Under the pieces are notes generated by a model. It saw nothing but the letters and a program-made list of their open reading frames with translations. It ran no database searches and had not been told where the DNA came from. Positions 1 through 6,527 of a DNA stretch of 11,271 nt are shown here, piece after piece. The stretch's first letter is position 1. Every line of letters begins with the position of its first letter. Source of the DNA: Pseudomonadota bacterium (lineage in GTDB: Bacteria > Pseudomonadota > Gammaproteobacteria > Arenicellales > UBA868); contig JABJIU010000238.1 in NCBI GenBank assembly GCA_018661145.1, positions 1 through 11,271 on the forward strand, in the 5' to 3' direction. A program made the translations under genes and the position numbers.

Positions 1-350
1 CCCATAGCCGCCGCGCCGAGTACGTCACCTTGAATGGCAATCCGGTTACGGTCGCGGCAGGATACCTGCATAACCATTGCATACCCTTTCCGGGTTAACA
101 GCGAACACACCCCAACGCTGGACATATGGCAGTTAGCTCCAGAGCCGTCGGTCGCGTTGATGGCATCGACACAGCCGTCAAATGCGCTCGCCCTCTCGTA
201 CACCGCCTCGGCGTCTGCGGAATCCGGGGGCGCAATCTCTGCGGTCACCGCAAATTTACCACTTCGCAGTACCCGCTCCAGACGGCCCGGCGACACGTGT
301 CCTTGAAGAATCGACAGAGGCTGTCCGGGATCGCTCGTGACTGAGTGCAT
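1..350 (-). CDS. metF: Methylenetetrahydrofolate reductase (MetF family), N-terminal part, runs off left edge
   Basis: Flavoprotein family that interconverts 5,10-methylene-THF and 5-methyl-THF in the cytoplasm. About 116 N-terminal residues are visible and the frame is open to base 1. They hold a typical MTHFR barrel start: FAVTAEIAPP at about residues 33-42, whose Glu38 matches the family's catalytic Glu; VDAINATD at 61-68; and SCRDRNRIAIQGD at 97-109. The chosen ATG (350-348) has AGGA eight bases upstream (362-359). Another in-frame ATG at 359-357 would add three residues but has no clear ribosome site. The preceding MetV-like gene ends at 361, so the two are almost certainly cotranscribed. 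Next to a corrinoid carrier, the enzyme probably runs in the oxidative direction, taking methyl-THF from demethylation to methylene-THF; that direction is inferred. Family assignment is firm. The C-terminal half is not visible. Confidence 0.93.
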   Translation of the reverse strand, partial: MHSVTSDPGQPLSILQGHVSPGRLERVLRSGKFAVTAEIAPPDSADAEAVYERASAFDGCVDAINATDGSGANCHMSSVGVCSLLTRKGYAMVMQVSCRDRNRIAIQGDVLGAAAM

Positions 351-360
351 GTCATGCATC

Positions 361-822
361 CTACTGGAAGAATCGAAGGTCCCGCTTTTTTCGAACCTCG
401 CGAAGCCACGAGGAAGAGCCGCGCTGGCCCTGGGCCAGGGGAGGCTGCACCTGTGCGATACGGGTTTGATCACGCATCCGCTGACTACCCTCCCACGCAT
501 CGACCCATACACAACGCATCTGGGGTTCTACTTCGCAAAAGCCATCAGACCTGACACCGCCGCAGGGTCCATTACGAAGCTCCTTCGGACAGTTCATTGG
601 GCAGGACATCCCGGTCTCGCTGAGCACGCAACTCCCGCACATCCTGCAGTCAAACATCACGCTCTTGACAGTTCTTTCGACCGCTCGGACGGGTTTTTCA
701 ATCCGCGCGTAACCTATCCACAGCCAGAATGGGTGTAGCGCTAATAAAATTCCCTCAAAGCACTGGTACAGCCATTCGAGTTTGCGCGAGTTGCGCACCG
801 ACCACTGCCTTAGTGCATACAT
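361..822 (-). CDS. MetV-like protein, methylenetetrahydrofolate reductase C-terminal (MTHFR_C) domain
   Basis: A 153-residue stand-alone MTHFR_C domain protein. It carries eight cysteines in a dense block: C59, C62, C65 (CRMCGSC), C74 and C78 (SCPMNC), C87 (GPCGG), C96 and C104. This is the pattern expected for zinc and/or Fe-S ligation. Residues 20-40 are hydrophobic and aromatic but form no clear membrane helix. Acetogens have a related two-gene arrangement, in which the MetV protein forms a complex with MetF; this protein is shorter than those. The partner here is evidently the metF gene that starts at or just past its stop codon. The likely role is an electron-transfer or structural subunit that lets MetF oxidise methyl-THF; this role is inferred. 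The polar tail after about residue 110 is variable. The ATG at 822 lies nine bases after the preceding stop, with only a weak ribosome site. Confidence 0.88.
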   Translation of the reverse strand: MYALRQWSVRNSRKLEWLYQCFEGILLALHPFWLWIGYARIEKPVRAVERTVKSVMFDCRMCGSCVLSETGMSCPMNCPKELRNGPCGGVRSDGFCEVEPQMRCVWVDAWEGSQRMRDQTRIAQVQPPLAQGQRGSSSWLREVRKKRDLRFFQ

Positions 823-831
823 CGACGAATC

Positions 832-1149
832 TTAGTCTGAAGCCTGGCCGGTGTCAGAAACGCCCTTGGCACGAATCAGGGCAAGCAGGTCATCATCGGA
901 AAATCCCGACTCGAGCGCCTGGGCACGGGCCTGTACGGCTTGCTCGAGGTCGGCGTCATCACAACTGACTGTCTCGCGACGCCACTCGCTCATGTAGGCA
1001 TCTGAAGAGCCTTTACCCGCACGCATCGCCGCCCGGTCGATGGCGTCCTGAAAACGTGAACTCAAAAGGACCTTTCGGGTGTCACGTCCTTTGCGCGCCA
1101 TGACCTGGGAAGGAATATCCCGCCAGAATACAGTAATCAGCTTTGCCAT
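832..1149 (-). CDS. Small 'virulence factor' domain protein
   Basis: A 105-residue soluble protein of the family named 'virulence factor' in domain databases (PF13769, from memory). Conserved signatures are visible: the start MAKLITVFWRDIPSQV, the GRD at 21-23, RFQDAIDRAAM at 32-42, and SDAYMSEWRR at 49-58. The tail after about residue 65 is acidic and helical. There is no signal peptide or membrane segment. The start is well supported by GGAG six bases upstream (1156-1159). Despite the family name there is nothing pathogenic in the context: it lies inside an apparent operon with a corrinoid carrier, DUF1638, MetV-like and MetF proteins. A role as accessory factor in folate one-carbon transfer or corrinoid demethylation is more plausible, but the molecular function is unknown. 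Confidence 0.85.
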   Translation of the reverse strand: MAKLITVFWRDIPSQVMARKGRDTRKVLLSSRFQDAIDRAAMRAGKGSSDAYMSEWRRETVSCDDADLEQAVQARAQALESGFSDDDLLALIRAKGVSDTGQASD

Positions 1150-1155
1150 GATTTA

Positions 1156-1159
1156 CTCC
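1156..1159 (-). promoter_or_regulatory. Ribosome binding site of the 'virulence factor' gene
   Basis: GGAG on the minus strand, six bases before the ATG at 1149-1147. It confirms the start and supports separate translation initiation after the DUF1638 stop at 1204. Confidence 0.6.
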
Positions 1160-1203
1160 GCTGCTTGCCAGATAAAAAGTGAATCGGATGAGTCCGCTAA
1201 CCA

Positions 1204-1827
1204 TCAGTCGCGGGGCGAATGCGTCTTTGCAAATTTCGCCAGACTTGTTTCCAGTTCACCGAATCCTGTCGGCACGTGCTCGAATTCCAGACCAAGCGTT
1301 TGGGCGGCTGAGCGTGCCATCGAGAGCAATTCGGGTGAATCGGATTGAGCCAGGTACATCAGTGTCGTGTAGTGCGAGAAATAAGTGTCTCTTAACTCTG
1401 GGTGAGACCGAATGCCAAGTTCCTCCATCACTAGTCTCTCAAAATGCCGGGCAAGAAAATCCGTAAGATAAAAAACACCGGGCTCAGTTTCATGCCTTTG
1501 CAGAAAAGCCTCGGAGCCCCAAAAAAATTCATAGCAGTGCGCGCCGGGCAATCTCTCGACTCCTTCTTCAGTAAGCACGCTGTCCAATTGACCTCCTGTT
1601 CCGCAATCGGCATAGGCAACGAAGATAGAGCTGTAATGGTTACGGGATTGCCGGATTTTCTCTTGCACGGCAGGGGCGATCTGCTCCGGGTGGTTGTGCA
1701 AGCTCGCCGGAAGGCATTCAACTTTAAGATGATCCCAACGGTTGGCCTTGGTCAATGTCGTGATTTCATGCGCCAGGGCCCCGCACGCGATAACGAGACT
1801 CACTGAAGGATGCGAAGGTGTAGACAT
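1204..1827 (-). CDS. DUF1638 family protein
   Basis: A 207-residue cytoplasmic protein of the DUF1638 family, whose function is not established. The family hallmarks are present: IACGAL at 13-18 with Cys15, YADCGTGG at 72-79 with Cys75, and CYEFFWG at 98-104 with Cys98. Cys38 and the LHNHP segment (His44, His46) may add ligands. The spaced Cys/His set suggests a metal or cofactor site. Homologues recur beside MttB/MtgB-type methyltransferases and corrinoid proteins, and this copy directly follows the corrinoid carrier gene, so a role in corrinoid-dependent methyl transfer is the natural inference. Possibilities include corrinoid reactivation, insertion or methyl handling. The gap to the upstream gene is 116 bases. 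No good ribosome site precedes the ATG. Confidence 0.87.
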   Translation of the reverse strand: MSTPSHPSVSLVIACGALAHEITTLTKANRWDHLKVECLPASLHNHPEQIAPAVQEKIRQSRNHYSSIFVAYADCGTGGQLDSVLTEEGVERLPGAHCYEFFWGSEAFLQRHETEPGVFYLTDFLARHFERLVMEELGIRSHPELRDTYFSHYTTLMYLAQSDSPELLSMARSAAQTLGLEFEHVPTGFGELETSLAKFAKTHSPRD

Positions 1828-1943
1828 CGTTACGAAAATACCCTACCACCGAGCCCTAACGGATCGAAATAAGAAGAGGCAAGTCTGCCCCGGATTCTGC
1901 CCAAAAAGACGCCCCCCGTAAAACCGAGCCGCGTCGAGAATAA

Positions 1944-2642
1944 TCAGGCGGCCGCTCTTTTCTCCGCAACGAGTTGTTTGGCAGTTTCGACAGCAACCGC
2001 CGCGTCACGGCAATATGCATCCGCGCCGATTGCCTGCCCAAACTCCTCATTCAAAGGCGCCCCGCCGACCAAAACGATAAAATCCTCACGGATACCTTGC
2101 TCGACCAGCGTATCTATCACGACTTTCATGTACGGCATAGTCGTCGTCAGCAGCGCAGACATTCCCAAAATATCCGGCTTGTGGGTTTCGATGGCTTCCA
2201 GATATTTTTCCACCGGGTTGTTAATGCCGATATCAAACACCTCAAAACCAGCTCCCTCAAGCATCATTCCAACGAGATTCTTTCCGATGTCATGGATATC
2301 CCCTTTCACGGTGCCGATTACGACACGGCCGACCGTTTCCGCCCCGGTTTCCGCCAGCAGGGGTCTGAGGATACCCATACCACCCTTCATCGCGTTGGCA
2401 GACATCAGAACTTCTGGGACAAAAAGGATGCCGTCGCGAAAATCAATACCGACGATCCGCATCCCCTCCACGAGTGCCTCCGCGAGCACTTTATCGGGCG
2501 GCCAACCCCGCTCCAGCAGGATATTGGTTCCTTCTACGATCTCTTCTTTCAGTCCATCATAGAGGTCATCGTGCATCTGCTCGACAAGCTCCTCATTGGA
2601 GAGGGTGCTTAGATCCAGATCATCAGATTCTTCTTCGGTCAT
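1944..2642 (-). CDS. Corrinoid (B12-binding) methyl-carrier protein, MtgC/MttC type
   Basis: A 232-residue carrier that holds a cobamide and shuttles a methyl group between a substrate:corrinoid methyltransferase and a methylcorrinoid:THF methyltransferase. Residues 13-95 are the helical cap (B12-binding-2) domain, including LVEGMRIVGIDFRDG and FVPEVLMSANAM. Residues 105-228 form the cobalamin-binding Rossmann domain. The base-off/His-on motif GDIHDIG is at 114-120, with His117 as the lower cobalt ligand. SALL at 162-165 and VGGAP at 192-196 line the nucleotide-tail pocket. The acidic N-terminus (TEEESDDLD) resembles those of other carriers in this class. Length is normal for MtbC/MttC/MtgC proteins (about 210-235 residues). 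The paired methyltransferase is not in the window, so the substrate cannot be read from this gene; glycine betaine or another quaternary or tertiary amine is most likely. It heads a block that continues to metF and has a 238-base leader. Confidence 0.93.
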   Translation of the reverse strand: MTEEESDDLDLSTLSNEELVEQMHDDLYDGLKEEIVEGTNILLERGWPPDKVLAEALVEGMRIVGIDFRDGILFVPEVLMSANAMKGGMGILRPLLAETGAETVGRVVIGTVKGDIHDIGKNLVGMMLEGAGFEVFDIGINNPVEKYLEAIETHKPDILGMSALLTTTMPYMKVVIDTLVEQGIREDFIVLVGGAPLNEEFGQAIGADAYCRDAAVAVETAKQLVAEKRAAA

Positions 2643-2880
2643 AACAGGATAACTCTCACGAAAATTACACCGGCGAAACCAAGCGACATTTTATGGGCCA
2701 AGTTTTAACAGGGTGTTTTGGCCGCGACACAGCACCATCGTATCGCGACACTCAGCCCTGCCTGGGACAACTCTGAGGAAGATGAGCCCGGGCGAGCAGG
2801 GGCGGCCAAGGCAACTCTAGGGGGCCCGGAGGCAGGCGTTACACTTCCGAGGGACAAAACATCCGGTAATCCGTGAATGA
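2643..2880 (-). promoter_or_regulatory. Intergenic region, likely leader and promoter of the corrinoid/one-carbon operon
   Basis: 238 bases between the DUF1015 stop and the corrinoid gene start. No ORF here looks like a real gene, and I could not find a convincing -35/-10 pair. It contains the 8-bp direct repeat CGCGACAC twice, at 2723-2730 and 2744-2751, exactly 21 bp apart, and a 7-bp repeat CAACTCT at 2768-2774 and 2812-2818. The length and the change in gene theme make this the most likely place for the third block's promoter. No U-tract terminator was found after the DUF1015 gene. Confidence 0.4.
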
Positions 2881-4110
2881 TCAGGACATTCGAACAAACA
2901 ATCCGGACCGGGGTTTAGGATCAAAACAGGTTGATTTGGGCGGCATGACTTCACCCGCATTTGCGACGGCCATGAGTTCGGCCATAGAAGTAGGAAAACA
3001 GGCGATGCCCAGTTGCCAACCTTCCCGGCATCGCTGTAATAAACCGTTAATTCCGCTGTCACCGGTAACATAATTCAACCTGGGATCTTTGCGGGCATCA
3101 TGAATTCCGAGTACCGGTGCAAGGACCTTATCCTGAAGTACCGAGACATCCAAATTTCTGACCGGGGACGGATCCTGCACTGCGGGTCGTCGGGTGATCG
3201 TAACGGCCTGCCCGTCCATCAACATCAGAAACTGGCCGCGGCGTGCTGGCAAAGTCGCCTGGTCAGCAGACGTTGCCTCGACAGTGAAGTGGGGTTCCAG
3301 TCTCTCCACGAACTCTTCAGACGTGAGCCCACCGAGATCGCGCACGCATCGGTTAAATGGAAGCACGCGCAACTGACTTGCCGGGAACAATACAGTCAAA
3401 AGATAGTCCCACGGGCCCGGCCCCTTCCCTTGCGCGTGTCGGCTGGCAGCGTGGTGCAGTGTCGATGCCGCGCGATGATGTCCATCGGTCAGGTAGGTAA
3501 ATTCAATTCCGATAAACGCTTGTTTCAGTGCATCCAGAACGGGTGGATCGCTGACCTGCCATAAACGCTGCTGAACGCCATCCGGCAGAGGAAAGTCCAG
3601 CATGGGTTTACTATTGATCAAATCATCAACGATCGCATCGATGGTGTCGGTTCCCTCATAAGCGAGACAGATGGGGCTCGAGGTCGCTCCCACGGTATCT
3701 AGATAGTGACCCAGTCGTGCTTCATGATCCTTGCGGGTCTCTTCATGCTTGCGCACCAGTCCGTCGCGATACTCACTAACCGGGATTTCCGCAACGATGC
3801 CGGTCTGGCTGTGCCCATTGATAATCAGCTGGTACAGAAAGATTGCTTCATGATCACAACGCGCGTAGGCGCCACTGGCCAACAGGTGTTGAAGCTGATC
3901 CGCGTTTTCCTTTAGAAGTTGCTCCTCCGAGGGGCGTTCTCCATGTGAAAAATCATCCACCGACCGCATCACATTGATGTAGTTATGAGGATTGGCTTCG
4001 CGAAAACCCCGTCGTTCATCTGGGCTCATGGAATCATAAGCTGGACCCACCACAGACTCCGCATGCCCGGGAGTGACCAAGTGTGGCTGAAAGGCGCGGA
4101 TCTGGGTCAC
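2881..4110 (-). CDS. DUF1015 family protein, linked to serine biosynthesis genes
   Basis: A 409-residue cytoplasmic protein of the DUF1015 family (COG4198), with no established function. Diagnostic motifs are RAFQPHLVTP near the N-terminus, GPAYD at 22-26, NPHNYINV at 40-47, KHEET at 121-125, TDGHHRAAS at 208-216 and MPPKST at 389-394. Length is typical. The DGHHR element (209-213) recalls the ParB/sulfiredoxin-like fold, which includes free-serine kinases; that resemblance is my own reading, not a proven relationship. It is the third gene after serA and serC. The same partnership occurs in some Clostridia, as I recall, which points to a job in serine or phosphoserine metabolism. No serB is nearby, so it may fill or modify the last step. 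The start is GTG at 4110, with TAGGAG five bases upstream and only 27 bases after the serC stop. Confidence 0.88.
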   Translation of the reverse strand: MTQIRAFQPHLVTPGHAESVVGPAYDSMSPDERRGFREANPHNYINVMRSVDDFSHGERPSEEQLLKENADQLQHLLASGAYARCDHEAIFLYQLIINGHSQTGIVAEIPVSEYRDGLVRKHEETRKDHEARLGHYLDTVGATSSPICLAYEGTDTIDAIVDDLINSKPMLDFPLPDGVQQRLWQVSDPPVLDALKQAFIGIEFTYLTDGHHRAASTLHHAASRHAQGKGPGPWDYLLTVLFPASQLRVLPFNRCVRDLGGLTSEEFVERLEPHFTVEATSADQATLPARRGQFLMLMDGQAVTITRRPAVQDPSPVRNLDVSVLQDKVLAPVLGIHDARKDPRLNYVTGDSGINGLLQRCREGWQLGIACFPTSMAELMAVANAGEVMPPKSTCFDPKPRSGLFVRMS

Positions 4111-4115
4111 ATTAA

Positions 4116-4121
4116 CTCCTA
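4116..4121 (-). promoter_or_regulatory. Ribosome binding site that fixes the GTG start of the DUF1015 gene
   Basis: TAGGAG on the minus strand, five bases before GTG (4110-4108). An ATG at 4112-4110 overlaps the GTG but is out of frame, so GTG is the real start. Confidence 0.7.
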
Positions 4122-4137
4122 CAATTCGGTCTGCTGA

Positions 4138-5226
4138 TCAAGCAGGATGCGCGCTTTGAAATTCCGACATAAAGGCCGTAAGGGCATCCACACCCCCCAA
4201 AGGCATAGCGTTGTAGATGCTTGCGCGTATCCCGCCGACGCTACGATGGCCCTTCAGATTCAGCAGGCCAGCGGCATCCGCCCCGGAAAGAAACACTTTT
4301 TCCAACTCCTCGGTGGGAAGACGAAAAACGACATTCATAACCGATCTTGAGCCTGCATCGACCGGACAACGGTAATAGCCGTCACTCTGGTCAATGGCGC
4401 CATAGAGTCTCCCGGCCTTTTCATCCGCTTGGTGCTCCATTGCAGTCACCCCTCCCTGATCCCGCATCCACTTCAGAACTTTGCCCAGCATGTAAATAGG
4501 GAACACCGGGGGCGTATTGAACATTGAACCTTTATCCGCCTGAATGTCATACCGAAGATAGCGGCCAATCTCCTGATTATTTTCCCGCGCCACGCTTTTC
4601 CGGATGATCACCAATGCCATTCCTGCCGGGCCGAGGTTTTTTTGCGCACCGCCGTAGACCAGATCAAAGCGCTCCCAGGGAACCGGCCGCGACATATAGT
4701 CTGAGGACATGTCGCCAACCAGAGGCACGTCCACCTGAGGCCAGTCCGAGAATCGGATGCCTCCGATAGTCTCATTAGACGTCAGATGCAGATATCGGGT
4801 ATCGGATTGAATCTCGATCTCGTCAGTACTTGGCATGCGCGAGTAATTGCAGTCGGCGCCATCCCAAGCCGTATAGACATCTCCATAATGCTTGGCATCC
4901 GCGATCGCTCCCTTGGCCCAAGTGCCGGAATTGATATAGCCGGCCTTCTGCCCACTCATCAGCAGGTTCATCGGCACCATCGCGAACTGCAAGGTGGCGC
5001 CTCCCTGCAGAAACAGCACATCAAATTCATCGGGCACGCCGAACACCGTTCGAACCAGATCTACCGCCTCGTCATACACGGCAACAAAATGTTTGCCCCG
5101 ATGACTCATTTCGATCAGAGACATGCCGGCGCCATGATAATCGACGAACTCGGCCTGACCCTCTTCAAGAACGGATAACGGTAAGGTGCAAGGACCCGCA
5201 CTGAAATTGTGTAGTCGTTCAGTCAT
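4138..5226 (-). CDS. serC: Phosphoserine aminotransferase
   Basis: PLP-dependent class V aminotransferase. It converts 3-phosphohydroxypyruvate and glutamate to phosphoserine and 2-oxoglutarate, the second step of serine synthesis, and can also act in PLP synthesis. The protein starts MTERLHNFSAGPCTLP, the usual SerC opening. GGAT at 75-78 binds the cofactor phosphate, and the Schiff-base lysine is K196 in GGAQKNLGP. SNETIGGIRF at 150-159 and the C-terminal GHRSVGGIRASIYNA element are also family features. I chose ATG 5226 (362 residues, normal length). The frame stays open to an ATG at 5283, but that would add 19 polar residues with no homology and no ribosome site. It lies 89 bases after serA and 27 before the DUF1015 gene. 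Confidence 0.95.
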   Translation of the reverse strand: MTERLHNFSAGPCTLPLSVLEEGQAEFVDYHGAGMSLIEMSHRGKHFVAVYDEAVDLVRTVFGVPDEFDVLFLQGGATLQFAMVPMNLLMSGQKAGYINSGTWAKGAIADAKHYGDVYTAWDGADCNYSRMPSTDEIEIQSDTRYLHLTSNETIGGIRFSDWPQVDVPLVGDMSSDYMSRPVPWERFDLVYGGAQKNLGPAGMALVIIRKSVARENNQEIGRYLRYDIQADKGSMFNTPPVFPIYMLGKVLKWMRDQGGVTAMEHQADEKAGRLYGAIDQSDGYYRCPVDAGSRSVMNVVFRLPTEELEKVFLSGADAAGLLNLKGHRSVGGIRASIYNAMPLGGVDALTAFMSEFQSAHPA

Positions 5227-5315
5227 TGCTAATTGATCTCTCTGGTTTGTATCCGGTTGTTGATCTATCCTATTCGCTCCCATCGCAACAAAGTCTGCGG
5301 TGATGCGAAAATCTT

Positions 5316-6284
5316 TCAGCCCTGGCCGTTCACGCAGTGTAGAACGGTCCCGTCCGCAAAAGCGCTGATCACTTCCAGAACGCCTTCGGCTACTGCGGTC
5401 TGCGCCTGATTCGTCGACGCGCCGATATGGTGGGTTCCACAGGTATTGGGATGACTGGCAAGCGCGGATGAAAATGTACCCTCACCTGAGGCAGGCTCAT
5501 CAGCGTAAACGTCCAGTCCCGCCCTGATTCCCTTGTCGCTCATAGCGCTGAGAAGCGCGTCTTCATCGATGACATCCCCCCGGGAGGCATTAATGATAAT
5601 AGTGCCCGGCTGGAGTTTGTCCAGAAATTGGGCATTTACCAGCCCCTTCGTTTCGGCCGCGCTGGGAACATGCAAACTGATGATGTCGCAAGTTCCCAAC
5701 AATGTATCGAGGTCGGACACGGTTTCAAGACCAAGACGCGTCAACGTCTCCCGCGTTTGCGCGCTTCGGGAAGGTTTATCAACCACGTAGACATGGATTC
5801 CGAAAGCCCGGGCACGTTCGGCAACAGCAAGTCCAATCGCGCCCAATCCGATGATTCCCATATGACGGCCATACAAACCCTGCGCCACTGAGTAGGTTGT
5901 CTTGTTCCAGCGACCCGCCTTGAGGTCGATAACATTTTCCGGAATCCTCCGGTCGATGGCGATAAGAAGACCTATCGCCAGTTCAGCGACTGCCACGGCA
6001 TTCTTGCCGGGAACATTACAGACCGCAATGTTGCGATTCGCTGCCGCCTCCTTGTCTATGTTGTTGGTGCCCGCCCCCGCACGCACCACCAGACGCAAAG
6101 ATGCTGCAGCATCAATAGCCTGAGCGCTGACTTTCGTGCTGCGCACAACGAGCACCTCGGCGTCGCCAACTGCGTCGGGCAAGACATCGCCCACCAGGTC
6201 CGGCTGAAGGTCGCAGTGATGACCCTGATCCTGCAACTGTTTCAGCTGCGTCTCGGGAAACTTATCTGCAAATAGAATCTTCAA
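5316..6284 (-). CDS. serA: D-3-phosphoglycerate dehydrogenase, short form without ACT domain
   Basis: A D-isomer-specific 2-hydroxyacid dehydrogenase of 322 residues that oxidises 3-phosphoglycerate to phosphohydroxypyruvate, entering serine synthesis. Visible parts are VVRSTKV at 46-52; RAGAGTNNID at 68-77; the nucleotide-binding GLGAIG at 146-151 followed by Asp169, which favours NAD; Arg235 in NASRGD; Glu263 in ADEP; and catalytic His286 in HHIGAST. The last motif reads THHIGAST where TPHIGAST is usual. The chain ends right after the substrate-domain helix, so the ACT/regulatory domains of long SerA forms are absent and serine feedback is not expected. Hydroxypyruvate or glyoxylate reductase is an alternative by family, but the following serC favours PGDH. 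The start is TTG at 6284-6282, backed by GGAGG four bases upstream; the first in-frame ATG is far inside, at residue 142. Confidence 0.92.
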   Translation of the reverse strand: MKILFADKFPETQLKQLQDQGHHCDLQPDLVGDVLPDAVGDAEVLVVRSTKVSAQAIDAAASLRLVVRAGAGTNNIDKEAAANRNIAVCNVPGKNAVAVAELAIGLLIAIDRRIPENVIDLKAGRWNKTTYSVAQGLYGRHMGIIGLGAIGLAVAERARAFGIHVYVVDKPSRSAQTRETLTRLGLETVSDLDTLLGTCDIISLHVPSAAETKGLVNAQFLDKLQPGTIIINASRGDVIDEDALLSAMSDKGIRAGLDVYADEPASGEGTFSSALASHPNTCGTHHIGASTNQAQTAVAEGVLEVISAFADGTVLHCVNGQG

Positions 6285-6288
6285 ACTG

Positions 6289-6293
6289 CCTCC
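6289..6293 (-). promoter_or_regulatory. Ribosome binding site that fixes the TTG start of serA
   Basis: GGAGG on the minus strand, four bases before TTG (6284-6282). The encoded start KILFADKF matches the family N-terminus, so this start is well supported despite the rare codon. Confidence 0.75.
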
Positions 6294-6325
6294 AGTGCGC
6301 TGCGCTCAATGGCGAAAGGGTGCGT

Positions 6326-6362
6326 ATTCTACGATGATCGCAAAACAAACTTGTACGTTTTG
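6326..6362 (-). promoter_or_regulatory. Candidate serA promoter region with an inverted repeat
   Basis: In the 243-base gap between livF and serA there is a perfect 6-bp inverted repeat, CAAAAC (6341-6346) and GTTTTG (6357-6362), with a 10-base spacer. On the minus strand it is followed by TAGAAT (6331-6326), a good -10 match about 40 bases before the TTG. No good -35 hexamer sits at the proper distance; the repeat covers that area, so the site could be activator- or repressor-bound. The rest of the gap shows no gene and no clear terminator for the transporter operon. Confidence 0.35.
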
Positions 6363-6527
6363 GGAAATTTTATGCGATTAGAGCGGTACGGTAGCAGGCG
6401 CCAGGCCAAGGAATCGGAAGGATTTCTTATGCTTTACCCGATGCCGCCCTTATGGAAGCGACAGACTCCCGGTTAGATCAGCCATTGCGATCCCTGCGAC
6501 CGGCTCCACACGAGGATGATTGGGAGA

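Noticed and set aside
1179..1350. 11-base direct repeat GTGAATCGGAT near 1180 and 1335
   Set aside because: Two copies only, one inside the DUF1638 coding region; no structure or spacing suggests function.
1903..1935. Possible intrinsic terminator after the corrinoid gene (GACGC/GCGTC stem followed by TTTTT on the minus strand)
   Set aside because: The stem is only 5 bp with an 18-base loop, too weak to call; downstream genes appear to belong to the same operon.
1974..2612. Long plus-strand ORFs opposite the corrinoid gene (212 and 194 residues)
   Set aside because: They are antisense shadows of a clear B12-binding protein, with no family features.
2768..2818. Repeated CAACTCT 44 bp apart in the corrinoid leader
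   Set aside because: A 7-bp repeat in GC-rich sequence is compatible with chance; mentioned only as part of the leader.
5227..5283. Longer serC start at ATG 5283
   Set aside because: It would add 19 polar residues without family similarity, has no ribosome site, and the normal SerC N-terminus begins at the ATG at 5226.
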